Shown piece by piece: positions 45,402-53,408 of a stretch of DNA of 64,000 nt (positions are counted from its first letter, which is position 1; the number at the start of each line of letters is the position of its first letter). The notes beneath the pieces are model-generated. The model was not told the DNA's origin. It saw nothing but the letters and a program-made list of their open reading frames with translations, and did not search any database. Where the stretch lies: positions 1 to 64,000 of the forward strand of contig NZ_JARVRJ010000003.1 of assembly GCF_030209745.1 (NCBI RefSeq), read 5' to 3'. The position numbers were made by a program, and so were the translations under genes. The stretch comes from Arthrobacter sp. fls2-241-R2A-200. Its GTDB lineage: Bacteria > Actinomycetota > Actinomycetes > Actinomycetales > Micrococcaceae.

Positions 45402-47134
45402 GCTGCTTCCTCCGCTGCAAGTTGTGAGGAGACGATTTCCCGGTACGTCCCTGACGTATCCAGCAACTCGTCGTGCGTTCCTTGCCCAACGATCCTGCCG
45501 CCGTCGAGCACTAATATCTGGTCGGCGTCCGCGATACTGGAGACGCGCTGGGCGATGATCACCATGGTGGCACCGTTGATGTGGTGTTTGAGGGCTTGGC
45601 GGAGCCGCGCGTCCGTCGCGGTGTCCAAGGACGAGAACGAGTCGTCGAAGATGTAAAGCTCAGGCCGTTTTACCAACGCCCGCGCGATCGCCAACCGTTG
45701 CCGCTGGCCTCCCGAGACGTTGGTGCCGCCTTGGGCGATCGGGGCATCCAGGCCGCCCTCCATTTCCCGCACGAAATCTTCGGCTTGGGCTACCCGCAGC
45801 GCTTGCCAGAGCTCGTCCTCAGTGGCGTCGGGCTTGCCGTACTGAAGGTTGCTGCGCACCGTTCCGGAGAAGAGATAGGGCTTTTGCGGGACCAAGCCGA
45901 TGTGCCCCCACAGCAGGTCAGGCTTCAGTTCGCGGATATCCACACCGTCCATCTGTACCGAGCCTGACGTGGCGTCGAATAAGCGTGGCATCAGGTTGAC
46001 GAGGGTTGTTTTGCCCGCTCCGGTGCTGCCGATGATCGCCGTCGTCTGCCCTGCGGCGGCGGTGAAGGACACCCCGCTGAGCACCGGCTGCTCGGCACCG
46101 GGGTAAGCGAAACCAACGTCGTGCATCCGCAGTTCGCCACGCCGGGCGCCGGGGAAGACCACCGGGTTCGACGGCGGCTGGACGCTGGAGCTGGTGTTAA
46201 GCACCTCACCGATGCGGTCGGCAGACACGGAGGCGCGCGGGATCATGACGGCCATGAACGTTGCCATCATGACCGACATAAGGATCTGCATCAGGTAGCT
46301 CAGGAACGCGATCAGGGTACCCACCTGCATGGACCCGTCCTCGATCCGGAAGGAACCGAACCAAATCACCGCCACGCTGGAAACGTTCATCACCAACATG
46401 ACCACCGGGAACATCAGCGACATCAACCGCCCGGCCCGCAAGGCGACGTCGGTGACGTCACGGTTGGCACCGGCGAAGCGTTCAGTTTCCATGTCTTCCC
46501 GGACGAATGCCCGGACCACGCGGATACCGGTCAGTTGCTCGCGCAGCACGCGGTTCACGGCGTCGATCCTGACCTGCATTTTGCGGAAGAGGGGGACCAT
46601 CCGGGTGACGATCAGCCCCACCGCAACCAAAAGGACCGGCACGCACACGGCAATAAGCCACGACAGTTGGGCGTCTTGCCGGACCGCCATGATGACCCCG
46701 CCAATGCTGAGCATCGGGGCGGCGACCATCAAGGTGCAGGACATCAGCACGAGCTGCTGAACCTGCTGAACATCGTTGGTGGAGCGGGTTATCAGGGAGG
46801 CGGCCCCGAACTTGGTGACCTCCTGCTCGGAGAACTCGCCGACACGGGTAAAGATGGCGTCCCTGAGATCGCGGCCCATCCCCATGGCGGCCTTCGCTCC
46901 GAAGTAAACAGCCACCACAGCGCAGGCAATTTGAAGCAAGGTGATGAGCAGCATGAGGCCACCTGTGCGGAGGATGTAGTCCGTGTCTCCGGTGGCAACG
47001 CCGTGATCGATGATGTCGGCATTAAGGGTGGGCAAGTACAAGGACGCGATCGACTGCGCCAACTGGAAAATGACCACCGCAATCAGGAGCCGTTGGTGTG
47101 GCCTGAGGAAGCGGACAAGAACATTCCAAAGCAT
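45398..47134 (-). CDS. Heterodimeric ABC exporter, subunit 1
   Basis: Half-exporter of 578 residues: six membrane helices in about 1-310, then an ATPase with Walker A GSTGAGKTT, signature NVSGGQRQRLAIARAL and switch AQRVSSI. The residue after Walker B is Asp rather than Glu (YIFDDSFSSLD), the mark of the degenerate site of heterodimeric exporters; the partner has the Glu. The start at 47134 is preferred over 47146 because GGGAG lies just upstream of it. A GGCAACT/AGTTGCC palindrome precedes the gene. Confidence 0.88.
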   Translation of the reverse strand: MLWNVLVRFLRPHQRLLIAVVIFQLAQSIASLYLPTLNADIIDHGVATGDTDYILRTGGLMLLITLLQIACAVVAVYFGAKAAMGMGRDLRDAIFTRVGEFSEQEVTKFGAASLITRSTNDVQQVQQLVLMSCTLMVAAPMLSIGGVIMAVRQDAQLSWLIAVCVPVLLVAVGLIVTRMVPLFRKMQVRIDAVNRVLREQLTGIRVVRAFVREDMETERFAGANRDVTDVALRAGRLMSLMFPVVMLVMNVSSVAVIWFGSFRIEDGSMQVGTLIAFLSYLMQILMSVMMATFMAVMIPRASVSADRIGEVLNTSSSVQPPSNPVVFPGARRGELRMHDVGFAYPGAEQPVLSGVSFTAAAGQTTAIIGSTGAGKTTLVNLMPRLFDATSGSVQMDGVDIRELKPDLLWGHIGLVPQKPYLFSGTVRSNLQYGKPDATEDELWQALRVAQAEDFVREMEGGLDAPIAQGGTNVSGGQRQRLAIARALVKRPELYIFDDSFSSLDTATDARLRQALKHHINGATMVIIAQRVSSIADADQILVLDGGRIVGQGTHDELLDTSGTYREIVSSQLAAEEAA

Positions 47135-47188
47135 CGGATCTCCCATAGCGTGTGTGGACCGAAGGCCAGTTTACGTCTGGTTGCTGTG

Positions 47189-47207
47189 GGCAACTAGGGA
47201 AGTTGCC
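47189..47207. promoter_or_regulatory. Operator-like palindrome before the ABC exporter
   Basis: GGCAACT-AGGGA-AGTTGCC, a perfect 7-bp inverted repeat 55 bp before the exporter start and 26 bp behind the CHAD gene. It has no T-run, so an operator is more likely than a terminator. No regulator gene is adjacent. Confidence 0.4.
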
Positions 47208-47232
47208 GCAACGGGAGATTGAACCTTGCCGG

Positions 47233-48789
47233 CTAGCCTGAGGACTTCTTCAACCTGAGTTTCCGAGCTTTCTTTCCACGGCGCAAGTAGTCCTGTTGGG
47301 CGGCATCCGCGGCCCTGCGTTCGACGCCGTGAAGCACACCGTAGGTGAAGGCACTGGGCCCGGCATCCGATGCCTTACCCAGCGCGAGCAGTTCAGCCCG
47401 CAACATTGCGCTGTCTTGGTGCTGACCCAGGATCGACTGGATAGCGTGCGCAGCCTTGGCCATTTTCGCTGCGCGTTTTCCATGCACGCTTTCAGCGGCG
47501 GCAGCGGCAAACCTCAGCTTTTTCGCCGCCTTGCGGACGTTATGGAAGGCCTTATCGCGTTCAGGCCCGACGGCGGCCCCCACCGCTGCCCGGTGCCGTT
47601 TAGCAAGGCGTTTAGCGGCTTTGTTGACGCGCGCCGCAGTAGTCTTGCGGGCCGGCGTCGTGCCTTTGGGAGCAACCGGTGGCGTGTCCAGGAACGCGTC
47701 AAGGTCATCCAAAAGCTTGAAGTAGCGGTGGCTGTCCAAGCGCGCGCGGATTCCCGCCATGGCTGTGCCGGTTCGAACGGCCATGCGTTCATCGAGTTCA
47801 TCCCGCACCGGACCCAGTAGCAGCTCGCCCGGAAGTGCGTCGATGTCCCGATGGAACCGCGCATGGAGCACCTCGGCGTCGCGGAAACGGCCCAGGACTT
47901 TAGCCAGGGACTTCAGCTCGGCCTCGAGATCGCTCACCGGGGAAGGGAGGAAAAGCTTGTTATACGTTTGAAGGACCGAGCGAATGCGCCGGGTCAGCGA
48001 GCGCATCTGGTGCACGGAGTCGTCGCGGCCCTGCCGTACGTCCACATCCTGGGTGAGCAGCTGCGCAACTTGGGCTTCCAGGTAGTGGAGGACGGGAACA
48101 ACCGCGGGACCGGCCGTACTGGGCACCTCCCGGCCCGCGCCTTGGGGCCGGGGCCATGACTGTCCCAATGTGGTTGCGAGCTTGGACGTTCTGGCACTTG
48201 GAATCGCGCCCGTCTCGGCAAGGGGTCCGGTAACGGCGTCGAGGAATGCCTGGGCGGCTTTCTTGCCCGAGCCGTCGGCGGCCAGCTCCACTTCCCATTC
48301 CCGCCAGGAAATCTTAGGGCCGGGTTGGTGATCGGGAACGCCATTGGGAACGCCTGCGCGGACGTGGTCGTCCACGAAGTCGGCAACGCGGTGGCCGTCG
48401 GCTCCGTACAGGGCATAGCTGGTGCGTTCTGTCGTGAGGGTTGCAATCGGCGCCAACTCCTTGCCCCGCGTGTACGCGAGGACCCGCTGGGCTAGTTCTT
48501 CCGGCACGGCATCCGCGCGGCCTAGTGGGGCGTGGACTTCCCGTCGATCCCCTGAAGGCAACGGGAGCTTGAGGTGCCAACCGGCGTCGGGCCCGCCGGT
48601 GCGCCGACGCAGCGTGATCCGGCGCCGCGCAAGCGCCATGTCCCGCGTGTCAAAGTAGATCGCTTCCAAGGTGTGGATGGCCGGGTCACCCACTCGCTCG
48701 ACGCCGTCGATCCTTCCAAGCGCCGGAAGCGGCGTAGCCGCGTCGACGTCGAACTTCTGCTCAGTTTCCACGTGGCTGGACGTTGCCAT
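47233..48789 (-). CDS. CYTH-CHAD domain protein
   Basis: Protein of 518 residues with a CYTH/triphosphate tunnel domain at about 1-200 (ETEQKFDVD start, YFDTRDMALARRRITLRRR) and a helical CHAD domain at about 225-510 rich in His, Lys and Arg (VHQMRSLTRRIRSVLQTY, AFHNVRKAAKKLRFA). CYTH domains hydrolyse or bind triphosphates and CHAD domains bind polyphosphate, so it probably handles inorganic polyphosphate. It is monocistronic. Confidence 0.85.
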   Translation of the reverse strand: MATSSHVETEQKFDVDAATPLPALGRIDGVERVGDPAIHTLEAIYFDTRDMALARRRITLRRRTGGPDAGWHLKLPLPSGDRREVHAPLGRADAVPEELAQRVLAYTRGKELAPIATLTTERTSYALYGADGHRVADFVDDHVRAGVPNGVPDHQPGPKISWREWEVELAADGSGKKAAQAFLDAVTGPLAETGAIPSARTSKLATTLGQSWPRPQGAGREVPSTAGPAVVPVLHYLEAQVAQLLTQDVDVRQGRDDSVHQMRSLTRRIRSVLQTYNKLFLPSPVSDLEAELKSLAKVLGRFRDAEVLHARFHRDIDALPGELLLGPVRDELDERMAVRTGTAMAGIRARLDSHRYFKLLDDLDAFLDTPPVAPKGTTPARKTTAARVNKAAKRLAKRHRAAVGAAVGPERDKAFHNVRKAAKKLRFAAAAAESVHGKRAAKMAKAAHAIQSILGQHQDSAMLRAELLALGKASDAGPSAFTYGVLHGVERRAADAAQQDYLRRGKKARKLRLKKSSG

Positions 48790-48853
48790 GGCAGTGGGCC
48801 CTCCTTGGTGCAGTACTGCAGTTGTCTACCTGTTAATTTCCTCTGTTAAAGCA

Positions 48854-48891
48854 GTCAGGGCCAGCCCCCACTAGTGGTGGCCGGCCCTGAC
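48854..48891 (-). terminator. Terminator behind the SRPBCC gene
   Basis: Outer 9-bp stem GTCAGGGCC / GGCCCTGAC with an inner CCACTAGTGG palindrome, 41 bp after the minus-strand gene's stop and running into TGCTTT. Confidence 0.65.
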
Positions 48892-48931
48892 GCCTACCTC
48901 GGTGAAGCACTGCGATCAGGTCTGCAAGACC

Positions 48932-49552
48932 TCACAAGTCGTGGGGCCGGGCAGGGTCTACGAATCCGTCCTCGGCTGCAGGCGCGGCGAGGTCCGGATC
49001 CGTCGAAGGCATCCCAATGGCGGTGGGCACGCCGCTGGGGCCGAAGTCGCCGTCGACGCCCTGTACGTGGTTGCCCTCCACGCCGGTATCTTCGACGTCG
49101 CCGCCGGACACCGTGCCGCGCCAAGCACCGGTTTCGCGGCCTTGTACCTCAATGAACTTCTTGAACTTGTCGAGGTCGGCGCCCACGCGCATGCCGTCGA
49201 CGCCGAGAGCGGAACCGGCCTTTTCGGTGAGCGTCTCAGGCTCCCAAATGATCTCCACGTTGACCCGCGTCCTGCCCCCGTCCAGGGGTTCGAAGCTCAC
49301 GGTGCCACCGTTTCGAGGGCCGTCCACGCTTGCCCAACTCACCAAGGAGTCCGGGACCTGCTCAACGATCTGGGCGTTGTACTCGCGCTTCACGCCACCA
49401 ACGTTGGTTGAGAAATGCAGTGCAGTCTCATCGATCTGCTCCACGGACTCAACGCCGTTCATGAACTCAGGGAAGGTTTCGAACTGCGTCCACTGGTTGT
49501 AGGCAACAGATACGGGGACATCTACTTCGATTGATTTATTGACCGTAGCCAT
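48932..49552 (-). CDS. SRPBCC (cyclase/dehydrase-like) protein
   Basis: Protein of 206 residues. The first 145 form a START/SRPBCC ligand-binding fold of the cyclase/dehydrase type: VNKSIEVDVPVSVAYNQWTQ, FEPLDGGRTRVNVEIIW, and a C-terminal helix DLDKFKKFIEVQG. The last 60 residues are acidic and Gly/Pro-rich, probably disordered. The ATG at 49552 has AAGGAG 7 bases upstream. Similar proteins are found in stress-related gene sets; the ligand is unknown. Acidic protein genes follow upstream in the same direction. Confidence 0.75.
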   Translation of the reverse strand: MATVNKSIEVDVPVSVAYNQWTQFETFPEFMNGVESVEQIDETALHFSTNVGGVKREYNAQIVEQVPDSLVSWASVDGPRNGGTVSFEPLDGGRTRVNVEIIWEPETLTEKAGSALGVDGMRVGADLDKFKKFIEVQGRETGAWRGTVSGGDVEDTGVEGNHVQGVDGDFGPSGVPTAIGMPSTDPDLAAPAAEDGFVDPARPHDL

Positions 49553-49686
49553 AAAGGGTGCTCCTTCGATCGAGTCTCGGGTGCTGATATCTAGCGGCAC
49601 TGCTCTGGGCGGCAGTGCTTCTAAGGGGCCCGCCAGGCGGCTGGCTGCTTAACCGGTGGCGCGCCGGTGCAAAGGGCTTTTCAGCC

Positions 49687-50037
49687 TTATCCTGCGTCGA
49701 AATCCTCGCCGTCATCGTTAGGCGATTTTTCCTCGGGAAGGTCGTTGCCGCTGCCGTCCGGCAGCGATGCTTGTTCGCTCTGGGTCTGCTCATCAATACC
49801 GCCCAAGCGTCCTGCCCCAGGCTCTCCTGCGCTGTCAGCGTCTTCCGGATCCAGGTGGCTGAGGTTCGGCGCCCCCGTTTGGTAAGTTTCGCCGTCGGGG
49901 CTGTCTTGGCTCAGGCCTGCTTCGGAGAGATCCTCCTCAACACGTGGCTGTGCTTGGCCCCCGCCTGATTCCTGCTCAGCTGTGGGGGTGCCGTAGCCTC
50001 CCACTTCCTCTTCGGGTGTGGAATTTTTCTCGTCCAT
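49687..50037 (-). CDS. Acidic disordered protein (116 aa)
   Basis: Protein of 116 residues, starting MDEKNSTPEEEVGGYGTP, almost wholly Glu, Asp, Gly, Ser, Pro and Gln, with no hydrophobic segment and no known domain. The start at 50037 is chosen over 50097 because AGGG/AGGT stretches lie upstream of it. Its composition is like the proteins at 36328 and 50164. Function unknown. Confidence 0.6.
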   Translation of the reverse strand: MDEKNSTPEEEVGGYGTPTAEQESGGGQAQPRVEEDLSEAGLSQDSPDGETYQTGAPNLSHLDPEDADSAGEPGAGRLGGIDEQTQSEQASLPDGSGNDLPEEKSPNDDGEDFDAG

Positions 50038-50163
50038 GTGACCTGTCCCTTCCAAAGTGGTGAACGTGTATATGGATATTAGTAAGCATACTGACAAACT
50101 GGCGTTTCACCAAAGAGCAAGGCCGCGGCCGGGAAACTCCCGCCGCGGCCTCCCCGCCCACCA

Positions 50164-50427
50164 TCAATCCGTGGGATTGGTTTCGGTGGTCAATCCACGA
50201 TCATCCGTGGTTTGTTCGTCTTTTTCTTCGGCAGGCCCAGGCGGACTGGCCGACGTGCTCTGTCCGGCGTCAACGGCGTCCGAATTGTCGTCGTCGGATC
50301 CGCCCACCGGCGGCACCTGACCGCCAACCTCGGGCGTCGCCGAGTCCCTCGTAAGGGGGTGTCCCGGCGTCTTGATACCGTCGTGCACTTGGTCGGTGCC
50401 GGCTAACTCGCCTGGATCAGTTGTCAT
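50164..50427 (-). CDS. Acidic disordered protein (87 aa)
   Basis: Protein of 87 residues beginning MTTDPGELAGTDQVHDG, rich in Asp, Gly, Pro, Ser and Thr, probably unstructured. Its ATG overlaps the stop of the small membrane protein upstream as ATGA, so translation is coupled to it. No known domain. Confidence 0.6.
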   Translation of the reverse strand: MTTDPGELAGTDQVHDGIKTPGHPLTRDSATPEVGGQVPPVGGSDDDNSDAVDAGQSTSASPPGPAEEKDEQTTDDRGLTTETNPTD

Positions 50428-50582
50428 ACGCGCGACCGGCCCCGTCCCAGAACCCAGCCAAGGAGGGCCAGCACAAGCAGGATAATTCCTACCCAAAGCA
50501 GGAAACCCAGCGCTTGGTTGAGTCCGCCAACCAGCAAGAGGACGATTGCAATGACACCGGCAATCACCAGTAGTGTGTTCAT
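50424..50582 (-). CDS. Small hydrophobic membrane protein (52 aa)
   Basis: Protein of 52 residues with two hydrophobic helices, TLLVIAGVIAIVLLLVGG and ALGFLLWVGIILLVLALLGWV, and a basic tail GRGRSRV. It lies head to tail with the acidic protein gene (ATGA overlap), so a membrane anchor plus a soluble acidic partner are made together. The ribosome site is weak (GGGA). Confidence 0.6.
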   Translation of the reverse strand: MNTLLVIAGVIAIVLLLVGGLNQALGFLLWVGIILLVLALLGWVLGRGRSRV

Positions 50583-51003
50583 TGAGCTACGCATCCCTTC
50601 ATTGAACTTTGCCTATTCAGGAAGGCGTCCGCTGGTACCCCTTACGGAGCGCCACCCATGCCAACGGGCACCGATCGGAGAAAATACTCTCCATATTGCT
50701 TACGTACCCCTCCGAATAAGGTTCAAACCTCCCCATTTCCAGCGAAATACGTTCACAGCTTCATGATAAGAGCGCGTTCGAACGTAGCACAGCCCTATTT
50801 GACCGTAATTTTAGGTGGCCTTGGCGGAATAGGTCCCAAGACCCCATCGAACTCGAGGAGACCTGGCAACCCGCATGGGGCGATGCGGGAGAGCGGCGAC
50901 ATGAGTGAACCGTATCTGGGCCGGGAGCAGCCGGGTTTAACATGACTGCCGCCGTCTGACATGTAGCGCTGCGCCTCCCGGTTGGGCAACGCGAGGCCCA
51001 CCA
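50583..51003. other. Gap without a supported gene
   Basis: This 421-bp stretch separates the small membrane protein gene from the RiPP operon. A frame at 50658-50945 has no ribosome site or recognisable protein and is not called. The only structure I see is a hairpin CCCGCAT / ATGCGGG (50870-50876 with 50883-50889). The AT content is above that of the neighbours at about 50680-50820. Confidence 0.6.
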
Positions 51004-51189
51004 CTACTCACTTCGATCGGCCTTTTGCTCAACGAGGTATTTCCAAAACACAACAATGGCCGCAACAATGCAGATAATCCCCGAGACGGTGGACCAGAGT
51101 GACCCGTTGGTGTTTGAGAGAAACAGGTAGGCCGCATAGAAAACGAAAATCAGCGCCAGCAGAAGCCATACCAAGGGTTTACGATTCAC
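51004..51189 (-). CDS. Small membrane protein at the end of the RiPP operon
   Basis: Protein of 61 residues with two hydrophobic helices, PLVWLLLALIFVFYAAYLFL and STVSGIICIVAAIVVFWKYL, and a charged end EQKADRSE. The start is GTG at 51189 with AAGGAAG 5 bases upstream. It begins 30 bp after the second permease gene. It could be an immunity or transport accessory protein, by position only. Confidence 0.6.
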   Translation of the reverse strand: MNRKPLVWLLLALIFVFYAAYLFLSNTNGSLWSTVSGIICIVAAIVVFWKYLVEQKADRSE

Positions 51190-51219
51190 AGTTACTTCCT
51201 TTATTTGTTGGGCAGTTTG

Positions 51220-51924
51220 TCAGGTGAGGTCGCGCTTGGAAAACACGAGACAAGCCGCCGTGGTCATCATTAGAAGCCAATCCACAGCTCCCAGCAAAGA
51301 CGCCGATGCCGGTATGTGGAGGGCCAGCTGCTTCGCCCAGGCAAGGGACTCGACCGGGAAAAGCAATGGCCGGATCTGTTCCAGCGAGTCCGGCAGCAAA
51401 CCCGGAAGCACCAGCGTGGCCGGTACCACGAACAGGCTTACAAGGTGGTTGCGAATGAGTGACCCGAAGGAGAATCCCCAGAGGCCGCCGATGCAGGCGA
51501 TCGATACGAACGCCAGAACGGTGCCCATCCCCTGCCCTGTTGGTTTGGACGTGGCCGATAGGAACAACCAAACACCGCCACCGATTGCTCCGCCGCCAAG
51601 CCCTGTTGCGAGCGTTGCTGTGGCTGCCCGCCCAGTGAACACCGCCCCACGTTGAAACAGGAGCACCCGCCGGGCGATGCACCCGGCACCGAAATCCCGG
51701 GTAAAGGAGAAAGAGCCTACGACGGCGGCTCCGGTCAGTGTGAGTGAGAACGCTGAGTCGAGCAGGATCGTCACCGTTCCCGGCGTCGGAGTATTCGCCT
51801 CGAAACCGGAGGCAACAACCAGCAGTGCCATGAACGCGGCCACCACAAGGACCCCAAGTGCGGAGCTTTTCCACAACCACGGCCGTTGTAGGTCCGAAAG
51901 AAGGGCAGGGACTGCAGCACCCAT
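51220..51924 (-). CDS. ABC transporter permease (second) of the RiPP operon
   Basis: Integral membrane protein of 234 residues with about six hydrophobic segments: SSALGVLVVAAFMALLVVASG, a helix at LTLTGAAVVGSFSF, AFVSIACIGGLWGFSFGSL, and LFVVPATLVLPGLL. The plan is that of short ABC-2 type permeases. The start directly follows the first permease's stop (TGAATG). It probably pairs with the first permease and the ATPase to export or give immunity to the peptide. Confidence 0.75.
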   Translation of the reverse strand: MGAAVPALLSDLQRPWLWKSSALGVLVVAAFMALLVVASGFEANTPTPGTVTILLDSAFSLTLTGAAVVGSFSFTRDFGAGCIARRVLLFQRGAVFTGRAATATLATGLGGGAIGGGVWLFLSATSKPTGQGMGTVLAFVSIACIGGLWGFSFGSLIRNHLVSLFVVPATLVLPGLLPDSLEQIRPLLFPVESLAWAKQLALHIPASASLLGAVDWLLMMTTAACLVFSKRDLT

Positions 51925-52701
51925 TCAGCCCTCCCGGCCCTTCACAACCCGGGCCGCGCAGGTTGCCAAAACGGCCACCCAGGCAACAGAAACCAGGAGA
52001 GCCGGGAATGGCCGCAGCAAGTGGTCCAGCGGCAGCGACAAGATTCCCGCCAGCGCCCCGGAGGGGAGCCACCGGCCAATACCCGGCTCGTTCACGATGA
52101 GCGGCAACTCAAGGGCGAACGGAACCACCAAGGTGAGTAACGCCGTCGCGTAGTAGTTCCGGACGATCCAGCCCAGCGAGCACCCCCACAGTGAGCTCAA
52201 AAGCGAGGCCACCAGCAATCCGGGCACTTCACCCAGAGACTCGGAGGTGAGGAGCTGGGCGCTCGTTTCGCTGGGCACGGCCAAGAAGATGCTCCCACCC
52301 CAAAGGAGAACTCCTGTTGCGGCCGTGGTCAGTCCTACCACCGCCGCGGCAGCGTATTTCGCAACGAACACTTGTGTCAGTCCGGACATCACCACGCTCC
52401 GCCGGAGGGTCCCGTAATAAGCCTCCCGCGCCACCAGGTAGCTTCCGGCGAAACCTGCCACAGGTGCGTTACTCGCCGCCAACGCCCAGAATGTCTGGAT
52501 GTTGGTCGCCGCTGAGAGTGCCCCCGAGTTGTCCGGCCAACCCAGGAAATTGGCCACGAACCACGGAACCAAGCCGCTGAAGGCCAGGACCCCGAGGACC
52601 GAATACCCGCTGACATAACGGAGGAGCTCTGAACGGACGCCCCGGGACAAGACACCCTCGGTCAGGACACCTCCGGACAGGGATGAACTGTCCGCGTTCA
52701 C
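51925..52701 (-). CDS. ABC transporter permease (first) of the RiPP operon
   Basis: Integral membrane protein of 258 residues with about six segments, including VSGYSVLGVLAFSGLVPWFV, VFVAKYAAAAVVGLTTAATG and LLTLVVPFALELPLIV. It has the same size and plan as the second permease and about the same position of a GTLRRS or GCIARR-type charged loop. The start overlaps the ATPase stop by 4 bp. The two permeases and ATPase form a complete ABC-2 type transporter. Confidence 0.75.
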   Translation of the reverse strand: MNADSSSLSGGVLTEGVLSRGVRSELLRYVSGYSVLGVLAFSGLVPWFVANFLGWPDNSGALSAATNIQTFWALAASNAPVAGFAGSYLVAREAYYGTLRRSVVMSGLTQVFVAKYAAAAVVGLTTAATGVLLWGGSIFLAVPSETSAQLLTSESLGEVPGLLVASLLSSLWGCSLGWIVRNYYATALLTLVVPFALELPLIVNEPGIGRWLPSGALAGILSLPLDHLLRPFPALLVSVAWVAVLATCAARVVKGREG

Positions 52702-53408
52702 TGGGTGGCCGCCAAGATCTTGAAGTATGCGGATTCCAAGCTGCCGCCCCCGAGCAGTTTGGCTTCTTCCAGCGATCCCATGAAGAGGGTTTTCTGCTTG
52801 AGGATGACCACGTGGTCAGCGATCTGCTCAAGTTCCATGAGTTGGTGGCTGGAAACCAACACGCTCCCTCCCGCTGCGGCAAAGGATTTCAGGAAGGTCC
52901 GGAGCCACTGGATACCCTCCGGATCAAGGCCGTTGGCGGGTTCGTCGAGGACCAAAAGCTGCGGATCACCAATGATGGCCGAGGCAATTCCGAGCCGCTG
53001 GCGCATACCCAGTGAATAATTCTTGACCTTCTTATGTGCTTGGCGCGTCAGGCCCACCTGCTCCAACACGCGGTCAACATTTCCTCGGTCCACACCGGCA
53101 GCAAGCTGGCAGACGCGCAGGTGCCGGCGGCCCGTAAGCGCTGGCTCAATATCCATTCCGTCGAGGTTGACGCCTACCCTGGTGGCCGGCCGGCGGAGTG
53201 CCCCGTATGGGCTTCCAAAAACGGTTGCGCTCCCTCTAGTAGCCTCAAGCAGCCCCGTCAGACCCGCGAGTGCGGTACTTTTCCCGGCACCATTGGGGCC
53301 GATAAGCCCCACCACTTGCCCGGCCAGTACATCGAATGTCAGGTTTTCGACGGCGAACCGTCCCCCTCTCTTCTTACTGAACCCTTCGAATCTGGCATGG
53401 ACGGTCAT
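52698..53408 (-). CDS. ABC transporter ATP-binding protein of the RiPP operon
   Basis: ATPase of 236 residues of the CcmA/BcrA type. Motifs are Walker A GPNGAGKST, signature YSLGMRQRLGIA, Walker B LLVLDEPANGLDPEG and switch VSSHQ. The frame stays open to 54077, but the ATG at 53408 with AAAGGG 5 bases upstream overlaps the protease stop by 4 bp and gives the normal length. It serves the two permeases that follow, for export of, or resistance to, the operon's peptide product. Confidence 0.88.
   Translation of the reverse strand: MTVHARFEGFSKKRGGRFAVENLTFDVLAGQVVGLIGPNGAGKSTALAGLTGLLEATRGSATVFGSPYGALRRPATRVGVNLDGMDIEPALTGRRHLRVCQLAAGVDRGNVDRVLEQVGLTRQAHKKVKNYSLGMRQRLGIASAIIGDPQLLVLDEPANGLDPEGIQWLRTFLKSFAAAGGSVLVSSHQLMELEQIADHVVILKQKTLFMGSLEEAKLLGGGSLESAYFKILAATQ

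Noticed and set aside
50658..50945. Possible 95-aa gene in the gap before the RiPP operon
   Set aside because: No ribosome site, odd composition and no recognisable domain.
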